Shown here: piece by piece, positions 9,386-18,291 of the stretch
Layout: each line of letters starts with the position of its first letter
Position numbering within the stretch: position 1 is the first letter of the stretch
Assembly (NCBI GenBank): GCA_019359325.1
Contig: JAHHHN010000001.1
Span: 434,001-498,000 of the forward strand
Source: Mojavia pulchra JT2-VF2
GTDB taxonomy: Bacteria; Cyanobacteriota; Cyanobacteriia; Cyanobacteriales; Nostocaceae
Reading direction: 5' to 3'
Length of the DNA stretch: 64,000 nt
Position numbers and translations under genes: made by a program
The notes under the pieces: model-generated
The model's input: only the letters and a program-made list of their open reading frames with translations
Database searches by the model: none
What the model was told of the DNA's origin: nothing

Positions 9386-10159
9386 ATGACAGCTATTGTA
9401 CCTGTCAGCATCGAATCTGAAATCTTCTACCCCAGTGCTGATGGTCAACCAGTGGCGGAAACCTATGACCACCTTTATGTCTTGCTAACCACCTTAGCAG
9501 TACTCAAACAATATCTGGCGGGTCGTCAGGCGACAGTGTTGGGTAATCAATTTCTTTACTATGCACAAGGCTTTCCCAAGTTACGGGTTGCTCCAGATGT
9601 GATGGTAATTTTTGATGTGACACCTGGCGGTCGAGACAATTATAAAATCTGGGAAGAAGGTCAAGTACCCACAGTAATTTTTGAAATGACATCTGTAGGT
9701 ACTAAGGATCAAGACCAAATCTTTAAAAAAACCCTCTACGAACAGCTAGGAGTCAAGGAATACTGGCTATTTGACCCCAAAGGCGAATGGGTAGAACAGC
9801 AATTACACGGTTATCGCCTGCGGGGAGAAACTTACGAACCGATCTCAGATAGTCGCAGTGAACAGTTACAACTGCGTTTACAGGTTGAAGGACGGCTGAT
9901 AGGGTTTTATCGAGAGGATACAGGAGAAAAGCTGCTGATCCCCGATGAACTGGCAGAAGCTTTACGGCAAGAAGTTTTAGCCAGACAACAGGCAGAAGAA
10001 CGGGCAGAACAAGAACACCAACGAGCAGAACAGGAACGCCAACGAGCAGAACAGGAACGCCAACGAGCAGAACAAGCACAATTACAAGTAGAACAATTAA
10101 AGGCAAGGTTGCGATCGCTCGGTGTTGATCCTGATACTCTGCAATCAGGAGCAACTTAA
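9386..10159 (+). CDS. Uma2-family (DUF820) nuclease-like protein with coiled-coil tail
   Basis: This 257-residue protein is of the Uma2/DUF820 family, a PD-(D/E)XK-fold group that is very numerous in filamentous cyanobacteria. The core shows PDVMVIFDV and the VPTVIFEMTSVGTKDQD block, with GVKEYWLFDP after it. These carry the Asp and Glu/Lys positions of the fold. The last 75 residues form a Glu/Gln/Arg-rich coiled coil built on a seven-residue AEQERQR repeat, encoded by a 21-base tandem repeat at 9998-10081. The biological role of the family is unproven. A second member lies at 12927. Confidence 0.85.
   Translation: MTAIVPVSIESEIFYPSADGQPVAETYDHLYVLLTTLAVLKQYLAGRQATVLGNQFLYYAQGFPKLRVAPDVMVIFDVTPGGRDNYKIWEEGQVPTVIFEMTSVGTKDQDQIFKKTLYEQLGVKEYWLFDPKGEWVEQQLHGYRLRGETYEPISDSRSEQLQLRLQVEGRLIGFYREDTGEKLLIPDELAEALRQEVLARQQAEERAEQEHQRAEQERQRAEQERQRAEQAQLQVEQLKARLRSLGVDPDTLQSGAT
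9998..10081 (+). repeat. 21-base tandem repeat inside a Uma2 gene
   Basis: Four consecutive 21-base units (9998-10018, 10019-10039, 10040-10060, 10061-10081) encode the heptad-like peptide repeat AEQERQR. Units two and three are identical and the outer ones diverge. Copy number is likely to vary between strains by slippage. Confidence 0.85.
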
Positions 10160-10913
10160 CTACTTTGCAGAGTCAGAAATCGCGGCAGTTTTCAGAATCG
10201 GTTATACAGTGGTTTATGCATTAAGATTTTTTGGTTGAGCAGATCGGCTTAACCTACTGGCGTATGTTGCTAATTCCACGTCAGTTCGATGAACCTCTGC
10301 CTTGAAAAGTTCTAATTAATCTTTATTTTTTGATACAAAAAAGTTGCCTTACATTCAGGTTGTTTAGCGCCTACTAAACTTTGATGAAATATTTGAAACG
10401 TTGTATTAGCTTGCACTTATCAAAATATGTGTTGTTAACCGTATGAATTTTAATTAGATAAACTTATGTAATCTATGTAACTATATTACTAGATAATTAT
10501 TACCTGAAAATTCTTAGGTATTATACAATAAAATTGGCGAAATCTGGCTGTAGTAAGAGCAAAACTGGATTTTCCTTCCTAAAAGTACATCTTAGGATAC
10601 TATGCAGTTTTATAGCTATGCATTTAAATTCAATATATAAGATTGCTATGTGCAATATCAGTAATCAGTAACTTTGAAAGATACCATTTTTATATTTTCT
10701 TTGGTATTTTGTATTTAAGTCGACAGTTCTTCAGCATGTGGTGCGTTTAAATATCAATTAGTTGCACCATTTGCTTGCAACTTTCATGCAAATTAACTTA
10801 TTGTGCTTATCTTAATTGTATTGCACTTAGCAAGACAATTGCAGATATAAGAGCATAGTAATACTACATATTGGTAAATAGTTCATATACACCAAAATAC
10901 CTTAATCCCAATT
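10160..10913. other. AT-rich intergenic stretch
   Basis: About 750 bases without a supported gene separate the Uma2 gene from the Mo-nitrogenase-family gene. A small inverted repeat built on GTTGCA and TGCAAC occurs near 10760-10780. No GTA-N8-TAC site was found. The last 100 bases presumably hold the promoter of the downstream gene. Confidence 0.5.
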
Positions 10914-11273
10914 ATGAACAACACAACAACTAAGCATATTATTCTCCCTGCTTTTGTTAACGCTGTTGAGGAAAAGAAACAAGCAGGTAATGACAAACAA
11001 TTTGCTCAACTTAAATTTGATTTACTGCAACCGCTACGTGAATGGCTTGATCAACTAGAAATACAAAATCGTAAATTAGCTAAATTTATTGCTAAACTAG
11101 TACCGGCACAGTGCCCCTTTGAGCGCGATATTATGCTTTTTGGACGCAAAATCGCCCATATTCCTCCTATGTGTAAGCTTAATCCGCTTTACGAGCAATT
11201 AGTAGGCTTGCGTTTTCGCGCTCTATGCTATTTAGTAGATCAATGTGGAGAGGATATCCAATCTTATTGCTAA
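10914..11273 (+). CDS. Mo-dependent nitrogenase C-terminal-family protein
   Basis: This 119-residue protein matches the small cyanobacterial family annotated as Mo-dependent nitrogenase-like (Mo-nitro_C). The block LVPAQCPFERDIMLFGR, then HIPPMCKLNPLYEQLVGLRFRA and the Cys-ending CYLVDQCGED, are its conserved core. The four conserved cysteines (in AQCP, MCKL, LCYL and DQCG) suggest a metal or disulfide role. The name reflects similarity to a nitrogenase-associated domain, not proven enzymatic activity. Upstream is a long AT-rich region and no operon partner is visible. Confidence 0.85.
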   Translation: MNNTTTKHIILPAFVNAVEEKKQAGNDKQFAQLKFDLLQPLREWLDQLEIQNRKLAKFIAKLVPAQCPFERDIMLFGRKIAHIPPMCKLNPLYEQLVGLRFRALCYLVDQCGEDIQSYC

Positions 11274-11409
11274 CTAAATTTGAGAAATCCCAGCATGGAA
11301 ATAAAAATTGAGCATCAACCCAGTCAAGAACGCCTCAATTTTGATTAGTCAAAATGTAAAGTGGTTCCCCGTGCCTCCTCCATTATCTAAAAAACCAACA
11401 ACTTATAAA

Positions 11410-11970
11410 TCAATTTTGATGTCGATTATATAGGGGTTCGCAACGAGTGTTGTAGGATAAAGTGGCAGAATCTGTAAATTGCTTATATCCGTATCTATCA
11501 AAAGTCGTTGCAACTCCATCTCCCAGACAATACTCATAAAAACATACAGTTTCATTACCACCAAATTTGGCAGAAATCTCTTACCAAATTGGTGGTTGAT
11601 ATCCAAATATATAGTTTTAGAATTTTATTGCTTCAGCTTTATCATAATTAAAGCTGCCTGAATATTTATAAAAATCTCCGTTAAAATTTAAAGTAATATA
11701 TTTTGCTTGGTTGTTGATAAAAGTGATCGAAAAATTACTTTTAGGGAACTGGGGAAATAGCCGTCGGAAGCTTTTTGGAGCATAAGTATACGTGATAACC
11801 TTACCATTAGATTTTTTGGTATTATAACGCCCAAAATAGCGTTCAATTGTTTGGGGGGTTTGGTTGAAAACATAGCGTCCCGCCCAAGCAGGAGAAGGGA
11901 TAACACTGTTAAGCAAAAGAAATTCTAACGCTAATCCGGTAAAGTTTTGCCAAATACGAGAGTATTTCAT
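11410..11970 (-). pseudogene. Exported-protein gene broken by two in-frame stops
   Basis: The frame opens at ATG 11970, 8 bases after a strong GGAGG ribosome site, with a signal peptide ending near PSPAWAGR. It stops at TAA 11617-11619. Reading through in the same frame gives 11 coding-like codons, a second TAA at 11581-11583, then 56 more coding-like codons (EISAKFGGNETVCFYEYC onward) to TGA at 11410-11412. Full length would be about 186 residues. Without the stops it would read as a secreted protein of unknown function. Nonsense mutations rather than frameshift broke it. An alternative upstream start at 11994 lacks a ribosome site. Confidence 0.7.
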
Positions 11971-12095
11971 AGCGATTACCTCCACCTGAAACAAAGAGGT
12001 TCATAATCTTGTTATGGGTGGTTATTTATAGAATGATGCTACCTAGCAGAAAAAGGTTGCTACCTACTGCAATTTTAAAAAGGAATTAAGCAAAA

Positions 12096-12842
12096 ATGCT
12101 ACTACATTTAAGTACCTGGCACGAAGTCGAAGCTTATTTACAGCAGTCTGGAGGTATTATTCTACCTATTGGTTCCACAGAGCAACATGGGCCAACCGGA
12201 CTAATTGGCACTGATGCTATTTGTGCAGAAGCGATCGCCCGTGGTGTGGGCGAAGCAACCCAAGCAATGGTTGGCCCGACAATTAATGTTGGCATGGCAC
12301 TGCACCATACCGCCTTTCCTGGAACAATAAGTCTGCGTCCCACTACTTTGATTCAGCTGGTGCGAGACTATGTAACTTGTTTAGCCAAAGCTGGTTTTAC
12401 CAAGTTCTACTTTATCAACGGACATGGTGGCAATATCGCTACCCTCAAAGCAGCTTTCTCCGAGACTTATGCTCATTTAGAAGATTTGCAGATTGCCAAT
12501 GCACATCGGGTACAATGCCAAGTAGCGAACTGGTTTATGTGCAGTTCTGTATACAAACTTGCTAAAGAATTATACGGTGATCAAGAAGGCTCCCATGCAA
12601 CGCCAAGTGAAGTAGCCGTCACCCAGTATGTTTATCCAGAGGTGATAAAGCAAGCACCTCTCTCACCAGAAGTCGCAACTGGACACAATATTTATAGTGC
12701 GGCTGACTTTAGAGTACGTTACCCAGATGGACGCATGGGTTCAAATCCCGCTTTGGCTACTCCAGAACACGGTAAGCAGTTTTATGACTCGGCTGTGAAA
12801 GAACTCAGCAATGGCTATTTAGAATTTTTGAATGCAGAATAA
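12096..12842 (+). CDS. Creatininase-family amidohydrolase
   Basis: This 248-residue protein is of the creatininase/MftE fold family of metal-dependent amidohydrolases. Metal-site motifs are intact: STEQHGP near residue 29, IGTDAI near 38, LHHTAFPGT near 70, FINGHGGN near 108 and EGSHATPSE near 164. Members hydrolyse cyclic amides (creatinine, riboflavin- or mycofactocin-related intermediates) and the substrate here is undetermined. The gene stands alone and ends in a strong hairpin at 12850-12888. Confidence 0.88.
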   Translation: MLLHLSTWHEVEAYLQQSGGIILPIGSTEQHGPTGLIGTDAICAEAIARGVGEATQAMVGPTINVGMALHHTAFPGTISLRPTTLIQLVRDYVTCLAKAGFTKFYFINGHGGNIATLKAAFSETYAHLEDLQIANAHRVQCQVANWFMCSSVYKLAKELYGDQEGSHATPSEVAVTQYVYPEVIKQAPLSPEVATGHNIYSAADFRVRYPDGRMGSNPALATPEHGKQFYDSAVKELSNGYLEFLNAE

Positions 12843-12849
12843 AACCTAT

Positions 12850-12888
12850 GCAAAGACGCTAATTTTGTTTGTAAATTAACGTCTTTGC
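12850..12888 (+). terminator. Long hairpin after the creatininase-like gene
   Basis: Arms 12850-12865 and 12873-12888 pair over 15 bases with one mismatch around a 7-base loop. It begins eight bases after the stop codon and is followed by an A-rich rather than T-rich run, so it is a terminator or a 3' mRNA stabiliser. Confidence 0.6.
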
Positions 12889-12926
12889 GTGAGATAAAAA
12901 AGCTTAATTTCGCCAAGGAATTATAA

Positions 12927-13610
12927 ATGGTTGTCCAAAAGCAAGAATCTGTTAAATTACCTCCTTTAGAAAATGGCGATCGCTTAACACGCGATGAATT
13001 TGAGCGACGTTATCAAGCAATGCCAAGCGTCAAAAAAGCTGAACTAATTGAAGGAAAAGTGTATATGCCATCGCCAGTGCGTGCAGCCAAGCATGGTAGA
13101 CCCCACGCTCAAATTATCACTTGGTTAGGTTTCTACTGTGTGGCAACACCTGGTACTGATTTAATCGACAATGGTACTACTCGTATAGATTTGGATAACG
13201 AACCCCAGCCAGATGCGCTACTACGAATCGATAACGTGGGTACATCATATATTAGCGATGATGATTATGTTGAAGGCGCACCAGAATTAATTGTGGAAAT
13301 TGCAGCCAGCAGTGCTTCCTACGATTTGCATGAAAAGCTGAATGTTTATCGCCGCAATGGAGTACAAGAGTATATTGTTTGGCAAACTTTTGATAAAAAA
13401 CTTAATTGGTTCAAGTTGAGGGGACAAGAGTATGTCACCCTAGAACCTGATGCAGATGGTGCAATTAAAAGCGAAGTTTTTCCTGGTTTATGGTTAGCAG
13501 CAGATGCCTTAATTGAAGGAAATTTGGCAGAGGTTCTGGCTGTATTGCAGAAAGGACTAAACACCACAGAACACACTGCTTTTATTAATCAATTATCACA
13601 ACAAAAATAA
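12927..13610 (+). CDS. Uma2-family (DUF820) nuclease-like protein
   Basis: This 227-residue Uma2/DUF820 protein has PQPDALLRID, APELIVEIAASSASYDLHEK and GVQEYIVW, which cover the acidic and lysine positions of the PD-(D/E)XK fold. Unlike the copy at 9386 it has no coiled-coil tail, and its N-terminal part (NGDRLTRDEFERRYQAMP) is a different subfamily type. Function is unproven. It is convergent with the malic enzyme gene. Confidence 0.87.
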   Translation: MVVQKQESVKLPPLENGDRLTRDEFERRYQAMPSVKKAELIEGKVYMPSPVRAAKHGRPHAQIITWLGFYCVATPGTDLIDNGTTRIDLDNEPQPDALLRIDNVGTSYISDDDYVEGAPELIVEIAASSASYDLHEKLNVYRRNGVQEYIVWQTFDKKLNWFKLRGQEYVTLEPDADGAIKSEVFPGLWLAADALIEGNLAEVLAVLQKGLNTTEHTAFINQLSQQK

Positions 13611-13682
13611 CCTTTGTTTGTGGAGTCGGCATCTGGTTTGTGCCAATATTTTGGATTCATCACTATCTAAAATTACCCTTGA

Positions 13683-13701
13683 CTTACCTGGGACAGGTAA
13701 G
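13683..13701. terminator. Short hairpin between convergent genes
   Basis: CTTACCTG and CAGGTAAG pair perfectly (8 bases) around GGA. It sits about 20 bases beyond the malic enzyme stop codon and 70 beyond the Uma2 stop. No T-run follows on either strand, so it is only a candidate terminator. Confidence 0.4.
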
Positions 13702-13721
13702 ATACCCATCCCAGAATTTAA

Positions 13722-15113
13722 TCAACTCCGAGCAATACCTTCTTGCCGTGCTGCTTGTTGTACAGCAGCAGCAACAGCAGTGACAACACGCGGATCGAAG
13801 ACCGAAGGAATAATATGTTCCCGATCCAAATCTGAAGGTTTGACTAAGGACGCGATCGCACTTGCTGCTTCCAGATACATTGTGGCGGTAATTGTCTGGG
13901 CCCGACAATCTAAAGCACCGCGAAATACTCCCGGAAAAGCTAAGACGTTATTAATTTGATTTGGGTAATCACTGCGACCAGTGGCGATGACAGCGACATT
14001 GTTGTGAATTAATTCTGGCTGAATTTCTGGAATGGGATTTGCCATTGCAAACACAATTGGGTCTTTCGCCATTGATTGCACCATTTCTGGTGTCAAAACT
14101 CCTGGTGCGCTGACACCAATAAATACATCTGCGCCTTGCATCGCACCTGCTAGAGTACCTTGGGCTTTTACAGCAAACTCCCGCTTTTCCTCCGTCAGAT
14201 CGGTGCGACTAGTAGAAATAATTCCTTTAGAGTCACACATCCAGATTTTTTCTGCTCCCGCTTTGCCCAGCAACCGAGCGATCGCTACCCCAGCAGCCCC
14301 AGCACCGTTAATTACGATGTGGATTTCCTCCATTGACTTATGCACGAGTTTCAGAGAGTTAAATAAGGCTGCCAAGGTGACAATTGCTGTACCATGCTGG
14401 TCATCATGAAAAACTGGTATATCTAATTCTTGTCGCAATCTCCGTTCAATTTCAAAGCAGCGAGGAGCAGAGATATCTTCTAAATTTACACCCCCAAAAA
14501 CTGGAGCAATATTTTTAACTGCCTGGACAATTTCATCTGTATTTTGGGTGGCTAGGCAGATTGGAAAAGCATCCAGCCCGGCAAATTCTTTGAACAGCAT
14601 CGCCTTGCCTTCCATCACTGGTAGGGCAGCAGCTGGGCCAAGATTTCCTAACCCTAGAACAGCGCTGCCATCTGTAACAATGGCAACAGTATTTTGTTTG
14701 ATTGTTAAATTGTAAACTTCCTCTGGGTCTTGGGCGATCGCAGTACAAATCCGACCAACTCCTGGCGTATATGCCATTGCTAGGTCAGAAACACTTTTTA
14801 GCGGAATTCTGCTGGTAATGCTGATTTTGCCCCCGCGATGCAAATTAAAGGTGCGGTCATACACACTCAGCACCTTAATGTTTGGTAATGCTTTCACTGC
14901 TTGCACAATGGTTTCAGCGTGTTCAGTGCTAGCAGCATCAACTGTAATATCGCGGGTGGACTCTTTGCGGGTTTGCTCGATTAAATCAATTTGTCCTAGT
15001 AGTCCACCACTGGAGGCGATCGCCTGGGTTACTGACGCCAACATCCCTACACGATTGGGAATCTGCAAGCGAAGCGTCAAACTAAAACTAGAATTAGGAG
15101 TGAGGTCTGCCAT
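13722..15113 (-). CDS. NAD(P)-dependent malic enzyme with N-terminal ACT domain
   Basis: This 463-residue malic enzyme oxidatively decarboxylates malate to pyruvate, making NAD(P)H. Residues 8-85 form an ACT-type regulatory domain (LRLQIPNRVGMLASVTQAI). The malic N-domain follows, with AYTPGVGRICTAI and VTDGSAVLGLGNLG. It holds the catalytic Lys in GKAMLFKEFAGLD and the metal-binding acidic residues in FHDDQHGTA. The Rossmann NAD-binding loop is INGAGAAGVAIARLLG. The ACT fusion is usual for the cyanobacterial enzyme and suggests small-molecule control. With PEP carboxylase at 26185 it could form part of C4-acid metabolism, but the genes are not linked. Confidence 0.93.
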   Translation of the reverse strand: MADLTPNSSFSLTLRLQIPNRVGMLASVTQAIASSGGLLGQIDLIEQTRKESTRDITVDAASTEHAETIVQAVKALPNIKVLSVYDRTFNLHRGGKISITSRIPLKSVSDLAMAYTPGVGRICTAIAQDPEEVYNLTIKQNTVAIVTDGSAVLGLGNLGPAAALPVMEGKAMLFKEFAGLDAFPICLATQNTDEIVQAVKNIAPVFGGVNLEDISAPRCFEIERRLRQELDIPVFHDDQHGTAIVTLAALFNSLKLVHKSMEEIHIVINGAGAAGVAIARLLGKAGAEKIWMCDSKGIISTSRTDLTEEKREFAVKAQGTLAGAMQGADVFIGVSAPGVLTPEMVQSMAKDPIVFAMANPIPEIQPELIHNNVAVIATGRSDYPNQINNVLAFPGVFRGALDCRAQTITATMYLEAASAIASLVKPSDLDREHIIPSVFDPRVVTAVAAAVQQAARQEGIARS

Positions 15114-15291
15114 TGTGATTTTTGAATTTAAGTTTTAGATTTTATATTGAATTCATTATTGAAAATCTGATCTAAATCTCAAATCTCATATTTTCTTGAT
15201 ATAAAAGAGTAACAATTTTGTAAATTTACTTGGATACACCAATATTTTTCCTATCTCTTCTTTATTGCTCTGTGTGCATCTATAGTTCCAT

Positions 15292-15323
15292 AAAAAAGCG
15301 CTCTCTAACTAGAGAGCGCTTTT
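15292..15323 (-). terminator. Rho-independent terminator of psbA variant
   Basis: A perfect 9-base stem (15298-15306 with 15311-15319, loop AACT) is followed on the minus strand by six T residues (15297-15292). It lies 20 bases after the divergent psbA stop codon. Confidence 0.85.
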
Positions 15324-15342
15324 AATTTATCCTATCCTAAGA

Positions 15343-16425
15343 TTAGCTATGAATTGCAAGACCTGATAACGCTACAGGTATTGCTTCATCAAATGCCAAA
15401 TCTAACGGGAAATTGTGAGCATTGCGTTCGTGCATTACTTCAATCCCTAGATTGGCACGGTTGACCACATCTGCCCACGTACTAACTACACGACCTTGAG
15501 AATCAAGCACTGATTGGTTAAAGTTGAACCCATTTAAGTTAAACGCCATTGTGCTGATACCCAAAGCCGCCAACCAGATACAAACTACAGGCCAAGCAGC
15601 CAAGAAAAAGTGCAAAGAACGAGAATTATTAAAGCTGGCATATTGCCAAATCAACCGTCCAAAGTAACCGTGAGCCGCTACAATGCTGTAGGTTTCTTGT
15701 TCTTGACCAAATCTGTATCCATAGTTGATGGATTCAACCTCAGTCGTCTCTCTAACTAACGAGGAAGACACCAAAGAACCATGCATTGCACAGAATAATG
15801 CACCGCCGAATACACCTGCCACACCAAACATGTGGAACGGGTGAAACAGAATGTTATGCTCTGCTTGGAACACTAACATAAAGTTAAATGTTCCACTAAT
15901 ACCCAAAGGCATCCCATCCGAAAAACTACCTTGACCAATTGGGTAAATTAAAAAAACAGAAGTCGCAGCAGCTACAGGTGCAGAGTAAGCAACACAAATC
16001 CAGGGACGCATTCCCAGACGATAGCTTAACTCCCATTGCCGACCTAGCCAGCAGAAGATACCAATGAGAAAATGCAAGACGATTAGCTGATAAGGGCCGC
16101 CATTGTAAAGCCATTCATCCATCGAAGCAGCTTCCCAAATTGGATAGAAGTGCAAACCAATGGCATTAGATGTAGGCACAACAGCACCAGTAATGATGTT
16201 ATTGCCGTATAGTAAAGAACCTGCAACAGGTTCACGAATCCCGTCAATATCAACGGGTGGCGCAGCAATAAATGCAATAATGAAACAAATGGTAGCGGTC
16301 AACAGGGTAGGAATCATTAAAACCCCGAACCAGCCGATATAAAGCCGATTTTCGGTACTAGTAATCCATTCGCAGAACCGATCCCACAGTTTACCGCTTT
16401 CGCCTCTTCTTAGAGTTGTGGTCAT
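15343..16425 (-). CDS. psbA: Photosystem II D1 protein, divergent variant
   Basis: This 360-residue D1 has all cofactor residues: Tyr161, Asp170, Glu189, His190, His198, His215, Ser264, His272, Glu333, His337, Asp342 and Ala344. It should therefore bind the Mn cluster, P680, the quinones and iron. It differs from the standard copy at 19691 at notable positions: Trp126 for Tyr, Ile123/Phe124, Cys212 for Ser, Trp260 for Phe, Cys282, Leu285 and Ala286 for Thr. Ala286 is one of the substitutions reported for the microaerobic D1' form, but Gly80 and Phe158 are unchanged. The C-terminal extension after Ala344 ([16 protein letters not shown]) is also atypical. It is not a rogue or chlorophyll-f-synthase type, since those lose Mn ligands. 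Codon choice is less GC-biased than in the standard copy. Confidence 0.95.
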   Translation of the reverse strand: MTTTLRRGESGKLWDRFCEWITSTENRLYIGWFGVLMIPTLLTATICFIIAFIAAPPVDIDGIREPVAGSLLYGNNIITGAVVPTSNAIGLHFYPIWEAASMDEWLYNGGPYQLIVLHFLIGIFCWLGRQWELSYRLGMRPWICVAYSAPVAAATSVFLIYPIGQGSFSDGMPLGISGTFNFMLVFQAEHNILFHPFHMFGVAGVFGGALFCAMHGSLVSSSLVRETTEVESINYGYRFGQEQETYSIVAAHGYFGRLIWQYASFNNSRSLHFFLAAWPVVCIWLAALGISTMAFNLNGFNFNQSVLDSQGRVVSTWADVVNRANLGIEVMHERNAHNFPLDLAFDEAIPVALSGLAIHS

Positions 16426-16898
16426 GGCTGTATTCTTGATTAAACGCTAACAACAAACTTTCTCAAGCCTTAAGATTTGAGAATTTTGGTTTTTTAAATA
16501 CTCTGCCAATACCTTCTCCCTGATCACCGGGATTCTGCTCAATTACCTCACACCAAAAATACTGCTAACCTATTTTCCAAGGGAGACGGTGAAATCACAG
16601 GGAAAACTATCCCGGCTCTCTAATATCAGGTTTTACATTAACTATTTCTATTTTTCAATAAACTTAATTTAAGTTTTACTAATAGTTTGTAATAATTAAT
16701 TGTTTAATATCTGTATCCATTACAGATAGTATTATTCAGTAATACAAGTTTGACTACACTTTATTTTAAGTATTATAAATTACTATTCATTTAATAAATA
16801 TGATTTTGATTGTTGACCAATTTGCAACATCAGTTTTTAACTTACTACAATACCGAACACTCTAAGCATCTGTGGTAAGTGATCATCAAGGTTCTTAA
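16426..16898. other. Upstream region of the variant psbA
   Basis: About 470 bases between the variant psbA start and the IS200/IS605 end. The portion nearest psbA (16500-16620) is GC-mixed and contains GGGA- and TCCC-type complementary words that could fold in a 5' leader. The rest is AT-rich. No ORF is supported. Confidence 0.5.
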
Positions 16899-16907
16899 TT
16901 TGACACT

Positions 16908-16953
16908 CCCCCGACTGTTTAAATTTCGCTTCGCTGATTTAAACAGTCGGGGG
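16908..16953 (-). ncRNA. Right-end hairpin, probable 3' part of TnpB guide (omega) RNA
   Basis: CCCCCGACTGTTTAAA (16908-16923) pairs perfectly with 16938-16953 around a 14-base loop. The stem overlaps the tnpB stop region at 16939-16941. In IS200/IS605 elements the transcript through this end becomes the guide RNA of TnpB, and the hairpin is also the transposase recognition structure. Whether an RNA is still made here is unknown. Confidence 0.55.
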
Positions 16954-18207
16954 ATTCTTAAGAGTCCACAAACGAACTCTTAACGGCGTAGTCAATTCGC
17001 CTCTACTGACTCCACTGAGGTCAAGACCCAATGTTGTCGCTACTTTAGAAATTATGTTTGCTGCTCCATTGGCATCTGCGTTAATGTACCAATTGTTTGC
17101 AGTACGGAATAATCCACGCTTTACTCGCTTACCTGATGACTTCCAACTATCGGGTTTTTCACCATGTTTGGGTAGGCTATCACTATCTATAAACGAGGCA
17201 GCAGAGGTATTGGCTTCTTCGGTTTCTACAAAATCAATTCCGTATTGTTGACAAAGTTGAGAAATACGTTCTTTGAGTTTGGCTGTAGGGATTTGAACAA
17301 ATTTCTGATTAGCTTTACGCCCCATATTAGACTTATCTTTTTGTCTTTGGTTCCACCCAAAAACAATTCGACCAATACCATTTTTTAGGCAGTGATTAAT
17401 AACTAGTCTTGCTGCTTTGTTCACAGCATCCTTTATCTGACGGTTACGTTTTTCGGTGATTGCAGCTAGTTGCTTAGACCAGAAACCTTGAGGTTAATTC
17501 TCTTTTAAAGTGGCAACTCGCTTGTTGTACCATTGATTGAGAGACTTGAGATGCTTCCCATCAATAATAAAACTTGTGCCGACATTGCTAACGCAAGTCA
17601 ACCAATTATCAATTCCATGATCAATCCCTAGTACTTTGCTTACATCCAATTGAGATTTGGCATCTTCAACAGGATAAACAAATTCGCTATAAAAACATCT
17701 GTTTCTAGGTAAAATCCTAATTTCTTTGATATTTTCCCACTTCAAATTAGATGGCATTGGTAGAAAAAATGCGTCAATACCGAACCAAGCTTTTACCTGA
17801 TTCCCTAGCGGAATTCTGATGCCTTCTTCTGTCAACTTTAACCATCGTTTAGGGTAAGTGACTGTGAATAGTCCGTTTTTGCGATATTTAGGCAGCGAGG
17901 GTTTGTCTTGAAGTTCCCCACACTTCCAAAGTTTCATTAACTTTTGGAATGATTTGAAAGCTTCTGCGACATTATTGCAAGTTTGCTGCGCTGAGGACAC
18001 ATACATTGCTCCAAAATGCCTGTTCTTGGAGCGAGTCATTTCAGCACATATTTCAGCACGTTTAATTATCTTGCCAGTCTTAAAATAGATTTGCCTAGCG
18101 TAGTAAACAGAACAGTTCCAAACCTTGTTAGACTCTGTGCATAGGTACTCAATAACAGCCTGAACATCAGGTGGTGCGTGAATTAACGTCTGTTGGCATC
18201 CATACAT
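16939..18207 (-). pseudogene. tnpB: TnpB (IS605 OrfB) interrupted by one stop codon
   Basis: Two pieces, 18207-17494 (237 residues) and the frame down to 16939, lie in the same reading frame and are separated only by TAA at 17494-17496. Reading through restores a continuous protein of about 422 codons (KEN, stop, PQGFWSKQLAAITEK). A single CAA-to-TAA change would explain it. The RuvC-I aspartate is present (VLGIDHGID, Asp196) and the RuvC-III aspartate is in NNWYINADANGAANI. The usual RuvC-II glutamate position reads IVFGWNQRQ, and the zinc-ribbon cysteines are absent, as in a subset of cyanobacterial TnpB proteins. A downstream internal start at 17424 could make only the C-terminal part. Confidence 0.85.
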
Positions 18208-18291
18208 ATTTTGTTGATATCTTTAGACTAAACGACAGTAGATCACAAGATAATGAAGCTAAATATGATGGTTGAAAAATGGCGAGACTTC

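Noticed and set aside
9753-10154. 133-residue minus-strand frame with repeated LLVGVPVLLVGV, looking like a membrane protein
   Set aside because: It is the antisense shadow of the 21-base tandem repeat coding for the Uma2 coiled coil. Start and codon pattern have no independent support.
10481-10500. GTAACTATATTAC as an NtcA site
   Set aside because: The spacer is seven, not eight, bases and no -10 box or promoter logic supports it.
11403-11606. 67-residue minus-strand frame MDINHQFGKRF as a separate gene
   Set aside because: It is out of frame with the coding-like sequence that continues the broken exported-protein gene across the same bases.
12737-12760. GGTTCAAATCCC word like a tRNA T-arm
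   Set aside because: It lies inside the creatininase-like gene and no acceptor or anticodon arm is found around it.
15343-16425. Variant psbA as chlorophyll-f synthase, rogue D1 or far-red D1
   Set aside because: All Mn-cluster and Tyr-Z ligands are present, which excludes rogue and chlorophyll-f synthase forms. No other far-red cluster genes are in the window.
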